A stretch of 64,000 bases of DNA, taken from Paramylibacter kogurei (lineage in GTDB: Bacteria > Pseudomonadota > Alphaproteobacteria > Rhodobacterales > Rhodobacteraceae). The position numbers and the translations under genes are program-made. Where the stretch lies: assembly GCF_002742285.1 (NCBI RefSeq), contig NZ_MDGM01000012.1, positions 806,001-870,000 of the forward strand, written 5' to 3'. Positions 9,911-17,853 of this stretch are shown here, piece after piece. Under the pieces are notes generated by a model. The model was given only the letters and a program-made list of their open reading frames with translations, had not been told where the DNA came from and made no database searches. Within the stretch, counting starts at the first letter, position 1, and every line of letters starts with the position of its first letter.

Positions 9911-10275
9911 TACATGAATCCTAGCTCTAATCGGGCTTCGTCGGACATCATGTCCATGCCCCATTGGGGTTCCCAAACCAGTGATACGCTGACCGATTGT
10001 ACACCTGGAATCGGTTCAACGGCCTCTTCAACCCAGCCGGGCATTTCGCCTGCAACGGGGCAACCGGGCGCAGTGAGGGACATCAATATATCAACCGCAC
10101 CATCGGCATTGATTTCAATGGTGTAAATCAAACCCAGATCAAAGATATTCACAGGGATTTCAGGGTCATGCACTGTTCGGCATGCCTCGCAAATCGCATC
10201 ATACAATGGGTGATCCGTCGTTGATGGTTTAATCAACGGGGTACCTTCCATCAGGGGGGCTGTTTCACTGGTCAT
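9910..10275 (-). CDS. sufT: SUF maturation protein SufT (MIP18/DUF59 family)
   Basis: A DUF59-domain protein involved in iron-sulfur cluster maturation. Diagnostic features are the DPEIPVNIFDLGLIY block, the TAPGCP motif and the VWEPQW motif near the C-terminus. The frame opens at an ATG at 10335, but that start lacks a ribosome binding site. The ATG at 10275 gives about 121 residues, nearer the usual family length, and is my choice, with moderate certainty. It is the first gene of the sufT-sufA-tpiA overlap chain. Confidence 0.88.
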   Translation of the reverse strand: MTSETAPLMEGTPLIKPSTTDHPLYDAICEACRTVHDPEIPVNIFDLGLIYTIEINADGAVDILMSLTAPGCPVAGEMPGWVEEAVEPIPGVQSVSVSLVWEPQWGMDMMSDEARLELGFM

Positions 10276-10357
10276 ATCAACGTCTTTCTTGAATTCCTGA
10301 CTCTTCTTATATGGATTGGCGTTGGCACTGTCCATAAGGGGCGGCTATCAAATCAGA

Positions 10358-11755
10358 TCAACTTTTGCGGCGCGCCGTTGTCGGGCGGACGGATTTTTCG
10401 ATGTGATCGTAAACTTTGCCCGCTACATTTAATTTGGATGCTTTTTCCATTCCTTCAAGACCGGGGGATGAATTTACCTCCAGTACTTTGGGGCCATCAT
10501 GCGAGCGTAACAGATCAACACCTGCAAAATTAAGCCCCATGGCCTTGGCTGCGCGCACGGCGGTTTCGCGTTCTTCTTTGGTGATTTTCACTTTTGCGGC
10601 GCTGCCACCTTGGTGCAGGTTTGATCGAAATTCACCCGCGGCGGCGGTGCGTTTGATGGATGAAACCACCTTGCCGCCGATCACCATGCACCGCACATCT
10701 TCGCCTGCGGCCTCTTTCACAAAATGTTGCACCAAAAAATCGGCCTTTAGCCCGCGAAAGGCGGAAATTACCGATTCTGCGGCCTTGGGCGTTTCGGCCA
10801 AAACCACGCCTTTGCCCTGTGTGCTTTCGAGTAATTTCACGATCAACGGCGTTGACCCTGCCAATGTCACCAGATTTTTGGTGTCTTTGGGGGATGATGC
10901 AAATGCGGTTGTTGGCATGCCGATTTTATAACGTGCCAGCAATTGATGTGCATACAATTTGTCGCGCGATGCTGTGATGGCCTCTGATCCATTCACGCAA
11001 TAGGTGCCAATGGTTTCAAATTGGCGCACAACAGCGGTGCCATATGCGGTGATAGATGCGCCAATACGTGGAATCACAGCGTCGTAATGGGGCAGCTTTT
11101 TACCGTCGTAATGAATTTCAGGTGCCAATGTGCGGATATTCATATAACAGCGCGATGTATCAATGGTTTCAATCACATGATCGCGGCTTTCGCCTTCTTC
11201 GATCAGGCGACGTGTGGAATAGTTATCAGGCTCGCGGGTTAAAATCGCGATGCGCAACGACCGTTTCGCACCGTCTGGGCGTTGGGATTTTTTATAGAGA
11301 TCATAGCTTAACTTTGGTTGGACAAAGCTTTCGGATGGGTTCACCACGATATCATCACCCAACGCTTGGCGCCCCAACAACATGCGATAGGCCATATTGG
11401 CGCGATCGGTCAGGGTGATTTCGATCGGGCGTTTGTGGTCACCAATTTGCATATTTGTCCGCACAACATAGCGTAGTTCGGATTCACCGTTTGAACTGGT
11501 CACTTCGCGTCGATCAATCACATCTGCGGAACAAATAACCTCTAGATCATCGCGCCCCGGGATGGGTTGAATAACAAATCGCACACGTGGCTTTGACGCT
11601 GTTCCAAAAGGTTCAATATTAAACGCATGAAGCGCAGATGTTCGCGCACCTGTATCAATCTTGGCCTTTAACGCGGGCAATCCCAAATCGGGCAGGGCAA
11701 GCCATTCTTCCCAGCCCAATGCCAGTTCATCATGCTGATTTTCGCCATGTGCCAT
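10358..11755 (-). CDS. RimB-like peptidase fused to RimK-type ATP-grasp ligase
   Basis: A two-domain protein of 465 residues. Residues about 10-160 form a retropepsin-like domain of the RimB/ATP-dependent zinc protease family, with the active-site [12 protein letters not shown] and LGRQAL motifs. Residues about 175-455 are a RimK-type ATP-grasp ligase, with the ATP loop STQGKGV and the metal site [11 protein letters not shown]. RimK adds glutamate to the C-terminus of ribosomal protein S6 in enterobacteria; RimB trims these tails. The fusion joins ligase and peptidase in one chain. Start at 11755 is supported by GGGGGAAA; a frame extension of 14 codons upstream has no such site. It is divergent from tgt. 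Confidence 0.9.
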   Translation of the reverse strand: MAHGENQHDELALGWEEWLALPDLGLPALKAKIDTGARTSALHAFNIEPFGTASKPRVRFVIQPIPGRDDLEVICSADVIDRREVTSSNGESELRYVVRTNMQIGDHKRPIEITLTDRANMAYRMLLGRQALGDDIVVNPSESFVQPKLSYDLYKKSQRPDGAKRSLRIAILTREPDNYSTRRLIEEGESRDHVIETIDTSRCYMNIRTLAPEIHYDGKKLPHYDAVIPRIGASITAYGTAVVRQFETIGTYCVNGSEAITASRDKLYAHQLLARYKIGMPTTAFASSPKDTKNLVTLAGSTPLIVKLLESTQGKGVVLAETPKAAESVISAFRGLKADFLVQHFVKEAAGEDVRCMVIGGKVVSSIKRTAAAGEFRSNLHQGGSAAKVKITKEERETAVRAAKAMGLNFAGVDLLRSHDGPKVLEVNSSPGLEGMEKASKLNVAGKVYDHIEKSVRPTTARRKS

Positions 11756-11818
11756 CGTATTTCCCCCAATTTGGTGTTTTTCGCTTGAAATCATCAACTG
11801 GTTCTCTAGGGAAGCAGC

Positions 11819-12949
11819 ATGTCAAAATCATTCTCTTTTCATATATCCGCAAATGACGGTCGCGCAAGGACTGGAATCGTTTCAACTCCAAAGGGCGATA
11901 TCCGCACGCCTGCGTTCATGCCTGTGGGCACTGCTGCGACGGTCAAGGCGATGATGCCCGAAAATGTACGCGAAACCGGTGCGGATATTTTGCTGGGCAA
12001 TACGTATCATTTGATGCTGCGCCCGGGTGCAGAACGCATTCACAATCTGGGTGGTTTGCACAAATTCATGAATTGGGATCGCCCGATTTTAACAGATTCT
12101 GGCGGGTTTCAGGTGATGAGCCTGACCGATTTGCGCAAACTGACCGAAGAGGGCGTAAAATTCCGTAGCCACATTGATGGCAGCGAATATAACCTGACAC
12201 CAGAGCGCAGCATGGAAATTCAACGCTTGTTGGGATCCGACATTGTGATGTGTTTTGATGAATGCCCCGCATTGCCCGCAGATCGCGCACGGATCAATGA
12301 ATCAATGCAATTGTCGATGCGATGGGCACAACGTTCGCGCGATGCGTTTGGTGATCGCCCTGGCTATGCACTGTTTGGGATTCAGCAAGGTGGACTAGAA
12401 CAGGATTTTCGCGAGGAAAGCGCAGAAGCGTTGCAAAAAATCGGCTTTGATGGTTATGCCATTGGCGGATTGGCCGTGGGCGAGGGGCAAGATGCCATGT
12501 TTGGTGTGCTGGATTATGCCCCAAACCAATTGCCACAGGATAAACCGCGATATTTGATGGGTGTTGGTAAACCTGATGATATCGTTGGTGCGGTACAGCG
12601 CGGCGTTGATATGTTTGATTGCGTATTGCCCAGCCGATCAGGGCGCACAGGGCAGGCGCTCACTCGTTTTGGTGCGGTTAATTTGCGCAATGCCCGCCAC
12701 AAAGATGACCCACGCCCGTTGGATGAAAATTGCACATGCCCCGCATGTTCCAATTATTCTCGCGCCTATTTACATCATGTGCACAAGGCAGGCGAAATCA
12801 TCGGATCGATGTTATTAACATGGCACAACCTGCATTATTATCAGGAATTAATGCAAGGGTTGCGCGATGCAATTGCCGCGGGTGAATTGGATGCGTTTGT
12901 TGCGCAATTTCATGCGACGCGTGCACAGGGCGACATTGATCCGATCTAA
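11819..12949 (+). CDS. tgt: queuine tRNA-ribosyltransferase
   Basis: Exchanges guanine 34 of tRNAs for Asp, Asn, His and Tyr with the queuosine precursor preQ1. At 376 residues it has family length and carries the substrate-pocket TDSGGFQV, the GIQQGG and AIGGLAVGE loops, the nucleophile region DCVLPSR, and the zinc site CTCPAC with a late His in the C-terminal part. An AGGGA ribosome binding site lies before the ATG. A promoter region and lon follow after 229 bases on the same strand. The identical tRNA-Asp pair at 20.2 kb would be among its substrates. Confidence 0.97.
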   Translation: MSKSFSFHISANDGRARTGIVSTPKGDIRTPAFMPVGTAATVKAMMPENVRETGADILLGNTYHLMLRPGAERIHNLGGLHKFMNWDRPILTDSGGFQVMSLTDLRKLTEEGVKFRSHIDGSEYNLTPERSMEIQRLLGSDIVMCFDECPALPADRARINESMQLSMRWAQRSRDAFGDRPGYALFGIQQGGLEQDFREESAEALQKIGFDGYAIGGLAVGEGQDAMFGVLDYAPNQLPQDKPRYLMGVGKPDDIVGAVQRGVDMFDCVLPSRSGRTGQALTRFGAVNLRNARHKDDPRPLDENCTCPACSNYSRAYLHHVHKAGEIIGSMLLTWHNLHYYQELMQGLRDAIAAGELDAFVAQFHATRAQGDIDPI

Positions 12950-13066
12950 TGTGCGCATGGTCAAAAAACGCTGTGGAAAACACATAAACGCGCATTGTTC
13001 TCGGTTTTGTTTTCTGTAATAGTGATTTCGAAATTTGTTTTTCATCTTTTTGTGATGCACCGTGTG

Positions 13067-13096
13067 CTTGACAGTTTTTGTTTGGATGACCAATTT
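13067..13096 (+). promoter_or_regulatory. possible heat-shock-type promoter of lon
   Basis: CTTGACA (13067-13073) is followed 16 bases later by CCAATTT (13090-13096), resembling an alphaproteobacterial RpoH promoter. lon is a classic heat-shock gene, and the site sits about 80 bases before its start codon. The -10 half is only a partial match. Confidence 0.35.
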
Positions 13097-13178
13097 CTAA
13101 GAACCTTAACAGGAGAAATATATCGTTGCCGGATGAACTGGGACGTTGAATTTCTTGCTAATATAAAAGGACATTAAA

Positions 13179-15584
13179 ATGACTGACGCGAGCAGCGTAA
13201 CCTATCCCGTATTGCCATTGCGCGACATCGTCGTGTTTCCACATATGATCGTGCCACTTTTTGTTGGGCGCGAAAAATCTGTGCGCGCACTAGAAGCCGT
13301 GATGGAAGATAACAAAGAAATCGTGTTGTCATCCCAAATTGACCCATCCGAAGACGAACCAACATCCGAGAGCATTTATCAAATCGGTGTGGTCGCAACC
13401 GTTTTGCAATTGCTCAAATTACCCGATGGCACCGTAAAGGTGTTGGTCGAAGGCAAGGAACGTGTGCGCATCACCGAATATTTGGATAATGACGATTATT
13501 TCGAAGCCAACGCAGAGGTGTTGATCGAACACCGCGGCGATGAGGACACAATCGAAGCATTGTCGCGTTCCGTAAGTGCCGAATTTGATCGCTATTCCAA
13601 GCTGAACAAAAATGTTCCCGAAGAGGCATTAAAAGCGGTTGAAGAAAGCGATAGCGCCGAAATTCTGGCGGATACGGTCGCTGGGCATTTGTCCATCCGC
13701 GTGGATCAAAAACAAGAATTGCTGGAAACGCTGGATTTGGCCGAGCGTCTGGAAACCATTTATGGTTTGATGCAGGGCGAAATGTCTGTGCTGAAGGTCG
13801 AGAAAAAGATCAAAAGCCGCGTTAAAAACCAGATGGAACGCACACAGCGCGAATATTATTTGAATGAGCAAATGAAGGCCATTCAAAAAGAGCTGGGCGA
13901 TAGCGAGGGCGGTGGCCAAGACGAAACCGCCGAGCTGGAAACAAAAATCAGCGAAACCAAACTGTCCAAAGAGGCCAAAGAAAAGGCCGAAGCCGAATTG
14001 AAAAAGCTGCGCAACATGTCACCCATGTCCGCAGAGGCAACAGTTGTGCGCAATTATCTTGATTGGATGCTGTCCATTCCGTGGAACAAAAAATCCCGCG
14101 TGAAAAAGGATTTGAACAAGGCGCAAACAGTGCTCGATACGGATCACTATGGTCTGGAAAAGGTCAAAGAGCGCATTGTTGAATATTTGGCTGTGCAACA
14201 ACGTTCAACCAAATTGAAAGGCCCAATCATGTGTTTGGTTGGCCCGCCCGGGGTTGGTAAAACATCGCTTGGTAAATCGGTTGCGCGTGCAACGGGGCGT
14301 GAATTTATCCGAATTTCCCTTGGTGGGGTGCGTGATGAATCCGAAATCCGTGGTCACCGCCGCACATATATTGGCTCTATGCCCGGTAAAATCATCCAAG
14401 CGATGAAAAAGGCGAAAACCAATAATCCGCTGATCCTGCTCGATGAAATCGACAAGATGGGCCAAGATCACCGCGGCGATCCCGCGTCTGCCTTGCTCGA
14501 GGTATTGGATCCAGAACAAAACGGCACATTTGTCGATCACTATCTAGAGGTTGAATATGACCTTTCGAACGTGATGTTCCTGACCACATCCAACAGCTAT
14601 AACATCCCGGGTCCATTGCTGGATCGTATGGAAGTGATTGCATTGTCTGGTTACACAGAGGACGAAAAGCAAGAAATTGCCAAACGTCACCTGTTGGAAA
14701 AACAGATGAAAAATCACGGGCTGCGCAAAGGTGAATTTGAATTGACCGATGATGCATTGCTGGATGTTGTGCGCCGTTACACCCGCGAGGCGGGCGTGCG
14801 GAACTTGGAGCGTGAAATTGCGAAACTCTGCCGAAAGGCCGTGACGCAAATCGTCAAAGGTACGGACAAGGCTGTGAAAATCACCGCCAAGAACATCGAA
14901 GATTTCTTGGGCGTGAAACGGTTTAAATTCGGTCTGGCCGAAGAAACCGATCAGGTGGGTGTTGTCACAGGTTTGGCCTATACCAGCGTTGGTGGTGAAT
15001 TGTTGTCGATCGAGGCATTGAAACTGCCTGGTAAGGGTCGGATGAAAACCACAGGTAAGCTTGGCGATGTGATGAAAGAAAGCATCGAAGCCGCTTCATC
15101 ATATGTGCGCTCAATTTCTCCTGACATTGGTGTAAAACCACCGGTGTTTGAAAAGATTGATATTCACGTGCACGTGCCAGAAGGCGCCACACCAAAAGAC
15201 GGCCCATCAGCGGGCGTTGGTATGGTGACATCCATCGTGTCAGTGTTGACGGGCATTCCTGTGCGCAAAGATATCGCTATGACGGGCGAGGTGACATTGC
15301 GCGGGAATGTTTTGCCGATTGGTGGGCTCAAGGAAAAATTGCTGGCGGCATTGCGCGGTGGTGTGAAAACCGTGTTGATCCCAAAGGACAATCAAAAAGA
15401 CCTGCCAGACATTCCTGACAATGTGAAAGCGGGGCTGGAAATCATCCCAGTATCATCCGTGTCAGAAGTGTTGAAACACGCATTGATCCGCGCACCAGAA
15501 GCCATTGATTGGGACGAGGCCGCAGAAGAGGCCGCCGCCGCATCCAAACTGGCAGAGGCGCAACGCGCATCATTGGCACATTAA
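13179..15584 (+). CDS. lon: ATP-dependent Lon protease
   Basis: Cytoplasmic AAA+ protease that degrades misfolded and regulatory proteins. The 801 residues comprise the N-terminal LON substrate domain (about 8-200), a coiled-coil linker, the AAA+ module with Walker A GPPGVGKT at 355-362 and Walker B ILLDEIDK, and the protease domain with the Ser677 nucleophile in DGPSAGVGM and a catalytic Lys in the GGLKEKLLAA helix. The ribosome binding site is AAAGGA. A rho-independent terminator follows 30 bases after the stop, so it is probably monocistronic. Confidence 0.98.
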   Translation: MTDASSVTYPVLPLRDIVVFPHMIVPLFVGREKSVRALEAVMEDNKEIVLSSQIDPSEDEPTSESIYQIGVVATVLQLLKLPDGTVKVLVEGKERVRITEYLDNDDYFEANAEVLIEHRGDEDTIEALSRSVSAEFDRYSKLNKNVPEEALKAVEESDSAEILADTVAGHLSIRVDQKQELLETLDLAERLETIYGLMQGEMSVLKVEKKIKSRVKNQMERTQREYYLNEQMKAIQKELGDSEGGGQDETAELETKISETKLSKEAKEKAEAELKKLRNMSPMSAEATVVRNYLDWMLSIPWNKKSRVKKDLNKAQTVLDTDHYGLEKVKERIVEYLAVQQRSTKLKGPIMCLVGPPGVGKTSLGKSVARATGREFIRISLGGVRDESEIRGHRRTYIGSMPGKIIQAMKKAKTNNPLILLDEIDKMGQDHRGDPASALLEVLDPEQNGTFVDHYLEVEYDLSNVMFLTTSNSYNIPGPLLDRMEVIALSGYTEDEKQEIAKRHLLEKQMKNHGLRKGEFELTDDALLDVVRRYTREAGVRNLEREIAKLCRKAVTQIVKGTDKAVKITAKNIEDFLGVKRFKFGLAEETDQVGVVTGLAYTSVGGELLSIEALKLPGKGRMKTTGKLGDVMKESIEAASSYVRSISPDIGVKPPVFEKIDIHVHVPEGATPKDGPSAGVGMVTSIVSVLTGIPVRKDIAMTGEVTLRGNVLPIGGLKEKLLAALRGGVKTVLIPKDNQKDLPDIPDNVKAGLEIIPVSSVSEVLKHALIRAPEAIDWDEAAEEAAAASKLAEAQRASLAH

Positions 15585-15615
15585 TCACCAAGATTAACTA
15601 AATTCTAAAACAAAG

Positions 15616-15643
15616 CGGGCATTCCTTGGGGTGCCCGTTTTTT
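15616..15643 (+). terminator. rho-independent terminator of lon
   Basis: Perfect 6-bp stem CGGGCA/TGCCCG (15616-15621 with 15632-15637), 10-base loop, then a run of six T. It ends just before the HU-like gene, so that gene needs its own promoter or read-through. Confidence 0.85.
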
Positions 15644-15649
15644 ATTGGA

Positions 15650-15931
15650 ATGCCCATGTCACTTGATTCACCAAAACCCGTCATCATTCGCAAACGCGAT
15701 CTGTTCGAGGCGGTGGTATTACAAACAGGCGTGCGCAAGGGCGAGGTGCGCGAAGTCATCGAAGCATTGCTTGAAAAACTGCATTTTGCCCTTGAAAACA
15801 ACGCCGAAATCCATGTGCCGCCATTGGGACGGATCAAACCAATCCTGCGTGAAACCGACGATGGGCCACGCATGATTTACAAATTGCACTTGATGAAAAC
15901 AGAAAATCAAAAAAACTGTAAAAAACCGTAA
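15650..15931 (+). CDS. HU-family DNA-binding protein
   Basis: A small nucleoid-type protein. Residues about 12-80 fit the HU/IHF fold: an N-terminal helix (RKRDLFEAVV), a dimerisation helix (VREVIEALLEKLHFAL) and the strand-turn IHVPPLGRIKPIL. The C-terminal arm is short and diverged from canonical HU, ending in a Lys-rich tail. Two in-frame starts, 15650 and 15656, are possible; the frame upstream of these lies inside the lon terminator and is unlikely to be translated. tRNA-Val follows 47 bases downstream. Confidence 0.75.
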   Translation: MPMSLDSPKPVIIRKRDLFEAVVLQTGVRKGEVREVIEALLEKLHFALENNAEIHVPPLGRIKPILRETDDGPRMIYKLHLMKTENQKNCKKP

Positions 15932-15978
15932 AACAGCCCTTGATGCCCGCGCAAACAACGTCTAAACACCGCGACACA

Positions 15979-16054
15979 GGGTGATTAGCTCAGTTGGTAG
16001 AGCGCTTCGTTTACACCGAAGATGTCAGGAGTTCGAGTCTCTTATCACCCACCA
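15979..16054 (+). tRNA. tRNA-Val (anticodon TAC)
   Basis: A 76-nt cloverleaf with acceptor stem GGGTGAT/ATCACCC, D-loop AGCTCAGTTGGTAGAGC, anticodon stem CTTCG/CGAAG around loop TTTACAC (anticodon TAC), T-arm GTTCGAGTC and an encoded CCA. Valine identity follows from the anticodon. Confidence 0.95.
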
Positions 16055-16268
16055 TTTCCTCTCTTTTTATCAATCGTTTCAATTTGGCTTTGCCTTCATT
16101 TGAAATTTCTTCGTGATCAATTTGAAAACGCACAGGATCTACCTTGAGATATCTTGGCGTCATTGGATTTTGGCTCGAGGGTGGCGTTGAGCCTAAACGA
16201 ACCACCATTATTTTCTTTCTTTGTTACCCAGTGGGTTGCGTATACGGTTGTACGTATTGGAGGAAAGG

Positions 16269-17096
16269 ATGGCCGATACAATTGATTTTGAGAACATGGA
16301 ACGAGATGGTTGGAGCGATCCTTCCATTGCCAAAGGTTATGCCGATGGTTTTGAAATGGCGACACAACTTGTTGCTGAAAAGCTGGCAGACGCAGTTGGT
16401 GCCAACCCGAATGTAGAGGTGCTTGACCTGTGTACCGGACATGGAGTGGTTGCAAAAGAATTGGTGACACGTGGTGCAAAAGTAACCGGATTGGATTTTT
16501 CCAAGCCAATGATTTTGCTGGCAAAATCCGCTGTTCCCAAGGCCATATTTGTACAGGGTGATGCCATGGCGATGGAGTTCGCAGACGAAAGTTTCGACGC
16601 AGTAACAATTGGATTCGGAGTCCCACATTTCCCCGATACCCGTCGTGGGCTGATTGAAGCTGCAAGAGTTTTAAAAACAGGTGGTAAACTTGCGTTTTCA
16701 ATTTGGCATGGTCAAGGATCAAACGGCTCATTCGGTTGGTTATTTGACGCAGTCGGGCGTTTAGCTGATCCATCGATTACATTGCCCGCAGGCCCCGATG
16801 CGCATGAACTGGCCGATTTTGTTACCGCGAAATCGATTGTCCAAGATGCTGGCTTCACTGATGTGAAGTTGAAAGAGATCGCATCCGAATTAAGCCTGAA
16901 AAACCCCGAAGCATTGTTTGATCTGTTCGATGGAGGCGCTGTTCGGACAGCCTCGTTACTTAGTCGACAGCCCGATTCAAGACGGGAAGCTATTAGACGT
17001 GATTTAGCGATGCGAACTAAACGTGATGGCACCAAGAAAGGACAAGGATATTTTGTCCCAGCTCCATCAGTTGTCATCTCAGCTGTTCGTATTTAA
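16269..17096 (+). CDS. class I SAM-dependent methyltransferase
   Basis: A 275-residue Rossmann-fold methyltransferase, UbiE/Methyltransf_11 type. Motif I is VLDLCTGHG (about residues 49-57), the motif II acid is in VTGLDFSKPM, and the post-motif region FDAVTIGFGVPHFPD resembles ubiquinone/menaquinone enzymes. The substrate is unknown. The start at 16269 is set by GGAGG six bases upstream. The gene stands alone after tRNA-Val and uses AGA arginine codons several times, which its neighbours largely avoid, hinting at acquisition. No integrase or repeat of the tRNA end is visible. Confidence 0.88.
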   Translation: MADTIDFENMERDGWSDPSIAKGYADGFEMATQLVAEKLADAVGANPNVEVLDLCTGHGVVAKELVTRGAKVTGLDFSKPMILLAKSAVPKAIFVQGDAMAMEFADESFDAVTIGFGVPHFPDTRRGLIEAARVLKTGGKLAFSIWHGQGSNGSFGWLFDAVGRLADPSITLPAGPDAHELADFVTAKSIVQDAGFTDVKLKEIASELSLKNPEALFDLFDGGAVRTASLLSRQPDSRREAIRRDLAMRTKRDGTKKGQGYFVPAPSVVISAVRI

Positions 17097-17261
17097 TTTG
17101 CGTTTGCCAACAAATGGAATTTTTGGGGTGTGAAGAATTGTCATTTTGTTTATATGGCAGACATCGAGCGGGTATTAAGGTTTAGTAAACTTTCATGTAA
17201 TAGAGCGGCTAACTAAGTCACATTTGCACCTTTCGATCGAACGTCAGATGTATCCTAAAAC

Positions 17262-17287
17262 CGCCCAGACACCGATGCATCTGGGCG
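17262..17287 (-). terminator. probable terminator of the secreted-protein gene
   Basis: An 8-bp perfect stem, CGCCCAGA/TCTGGGCG, with a 10-base loop. Read on the minus strand it is followed by GTTTTAGG, a short T run. It sits 10 bases after the stop codon of the minus-strand gene at 17298. Confidence 0.6.
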
Positions 17288-17297
17288 CGTGTTGGAA

Positions 17298-17741
17298 CTA
17301 GTCCCAATATTTATTACGACGCGATTCTAGCAAAAACTTGTCAGAATCTTTGATCGGACCCTTCGCCTTGGTATAGGCGCAATTTGCCTTGGCTTTGGAC
17401 AGATTTTTGGCAGAGCGCGCGTTAGAGAAAAAGCGCAAACCGTTCAGAATATTTTCACCGTTCATGGTTAAATATGTGCCGGTGAGTGCTTGGTTGTTAA
17501 AGTTGGCCGTAATTGCCCCCTTAAGGTAACCAGTACCACATACAATAATTTGACCGTTATGTTCTGTAATCAAAATCTTGGCAATATATTTGCCACTGCT
17601 TCCCCAATTGATGCCCCAATCAGAAAACGTGTCGTTTACCGCAATTTTCCCAGCTTTCTGCCCTTGTTTTGCGGCAAAGCTAGGGGTGAGTGCCATGCAC
17701 AACACGGTTGATGACAGGGCGATTGTTTTCAAAATACTCAT
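17298..17741 (-). CDS. secreted protein of unknown function
   Basis: A 147-residue protein with a clear Sec signal peptide (basic MSILK start, hydrophobic core, cleavage near SFAA, about residue 23). The mature part is small, basic and beta-rich, with two cysteines (in IIVCGTGYL and KANCAYTK) that could form a disulfide in the periplasm. I do not recognise the family. Start at 17741 is chosen for AAGGAA upstream and for the signal peptide; the frame extends 24 codons further without support. It has its own terminator and no operon partner. Confidence 0.7.
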   Translation of the reverse strand: MSILKTIALSSTVLCMALTPSFAAKQGQKAGKIAVNDTFSDWGINWGSSGKYIAKILITEHNGQIIVCGTGYLKGAITANFNNQALTGTYLTMNGENILNGLRFFSNARSAKNLSKAKANCAYTKAKGPIKDSDKFLLESRRNKYWD

Positions 17742-17853
17742 TCTTGATTCCTTATATTGATACACACAACCTATCGGGAGTTTTTGTAAGCCAACACACC
17801 AAAGAAGCGTCAATTCTGTCGGTGTGGCATGCCATCAACAGTGTTTTGCAAAA

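Noticed and set aside
13126..13149. Tiny TTG-initiated frame (8 codons) after AGGAG upstream of lon
   Set aside because: Could be a leader peptide but is too short and its codons carry no attenuation signal.
16011..16208. Minus-strand frame ending RLELLTSSV
   Set aside because: It is read from the antisense of tRNA-Val and its flank, a well-known source of false proteins.
16117..16773. 218-codon minus-strand frame
   Set aside because: Antisense shadow of the methyltransferase; Pro/His/Gln-rich composition with no fold or ribosome binding site.
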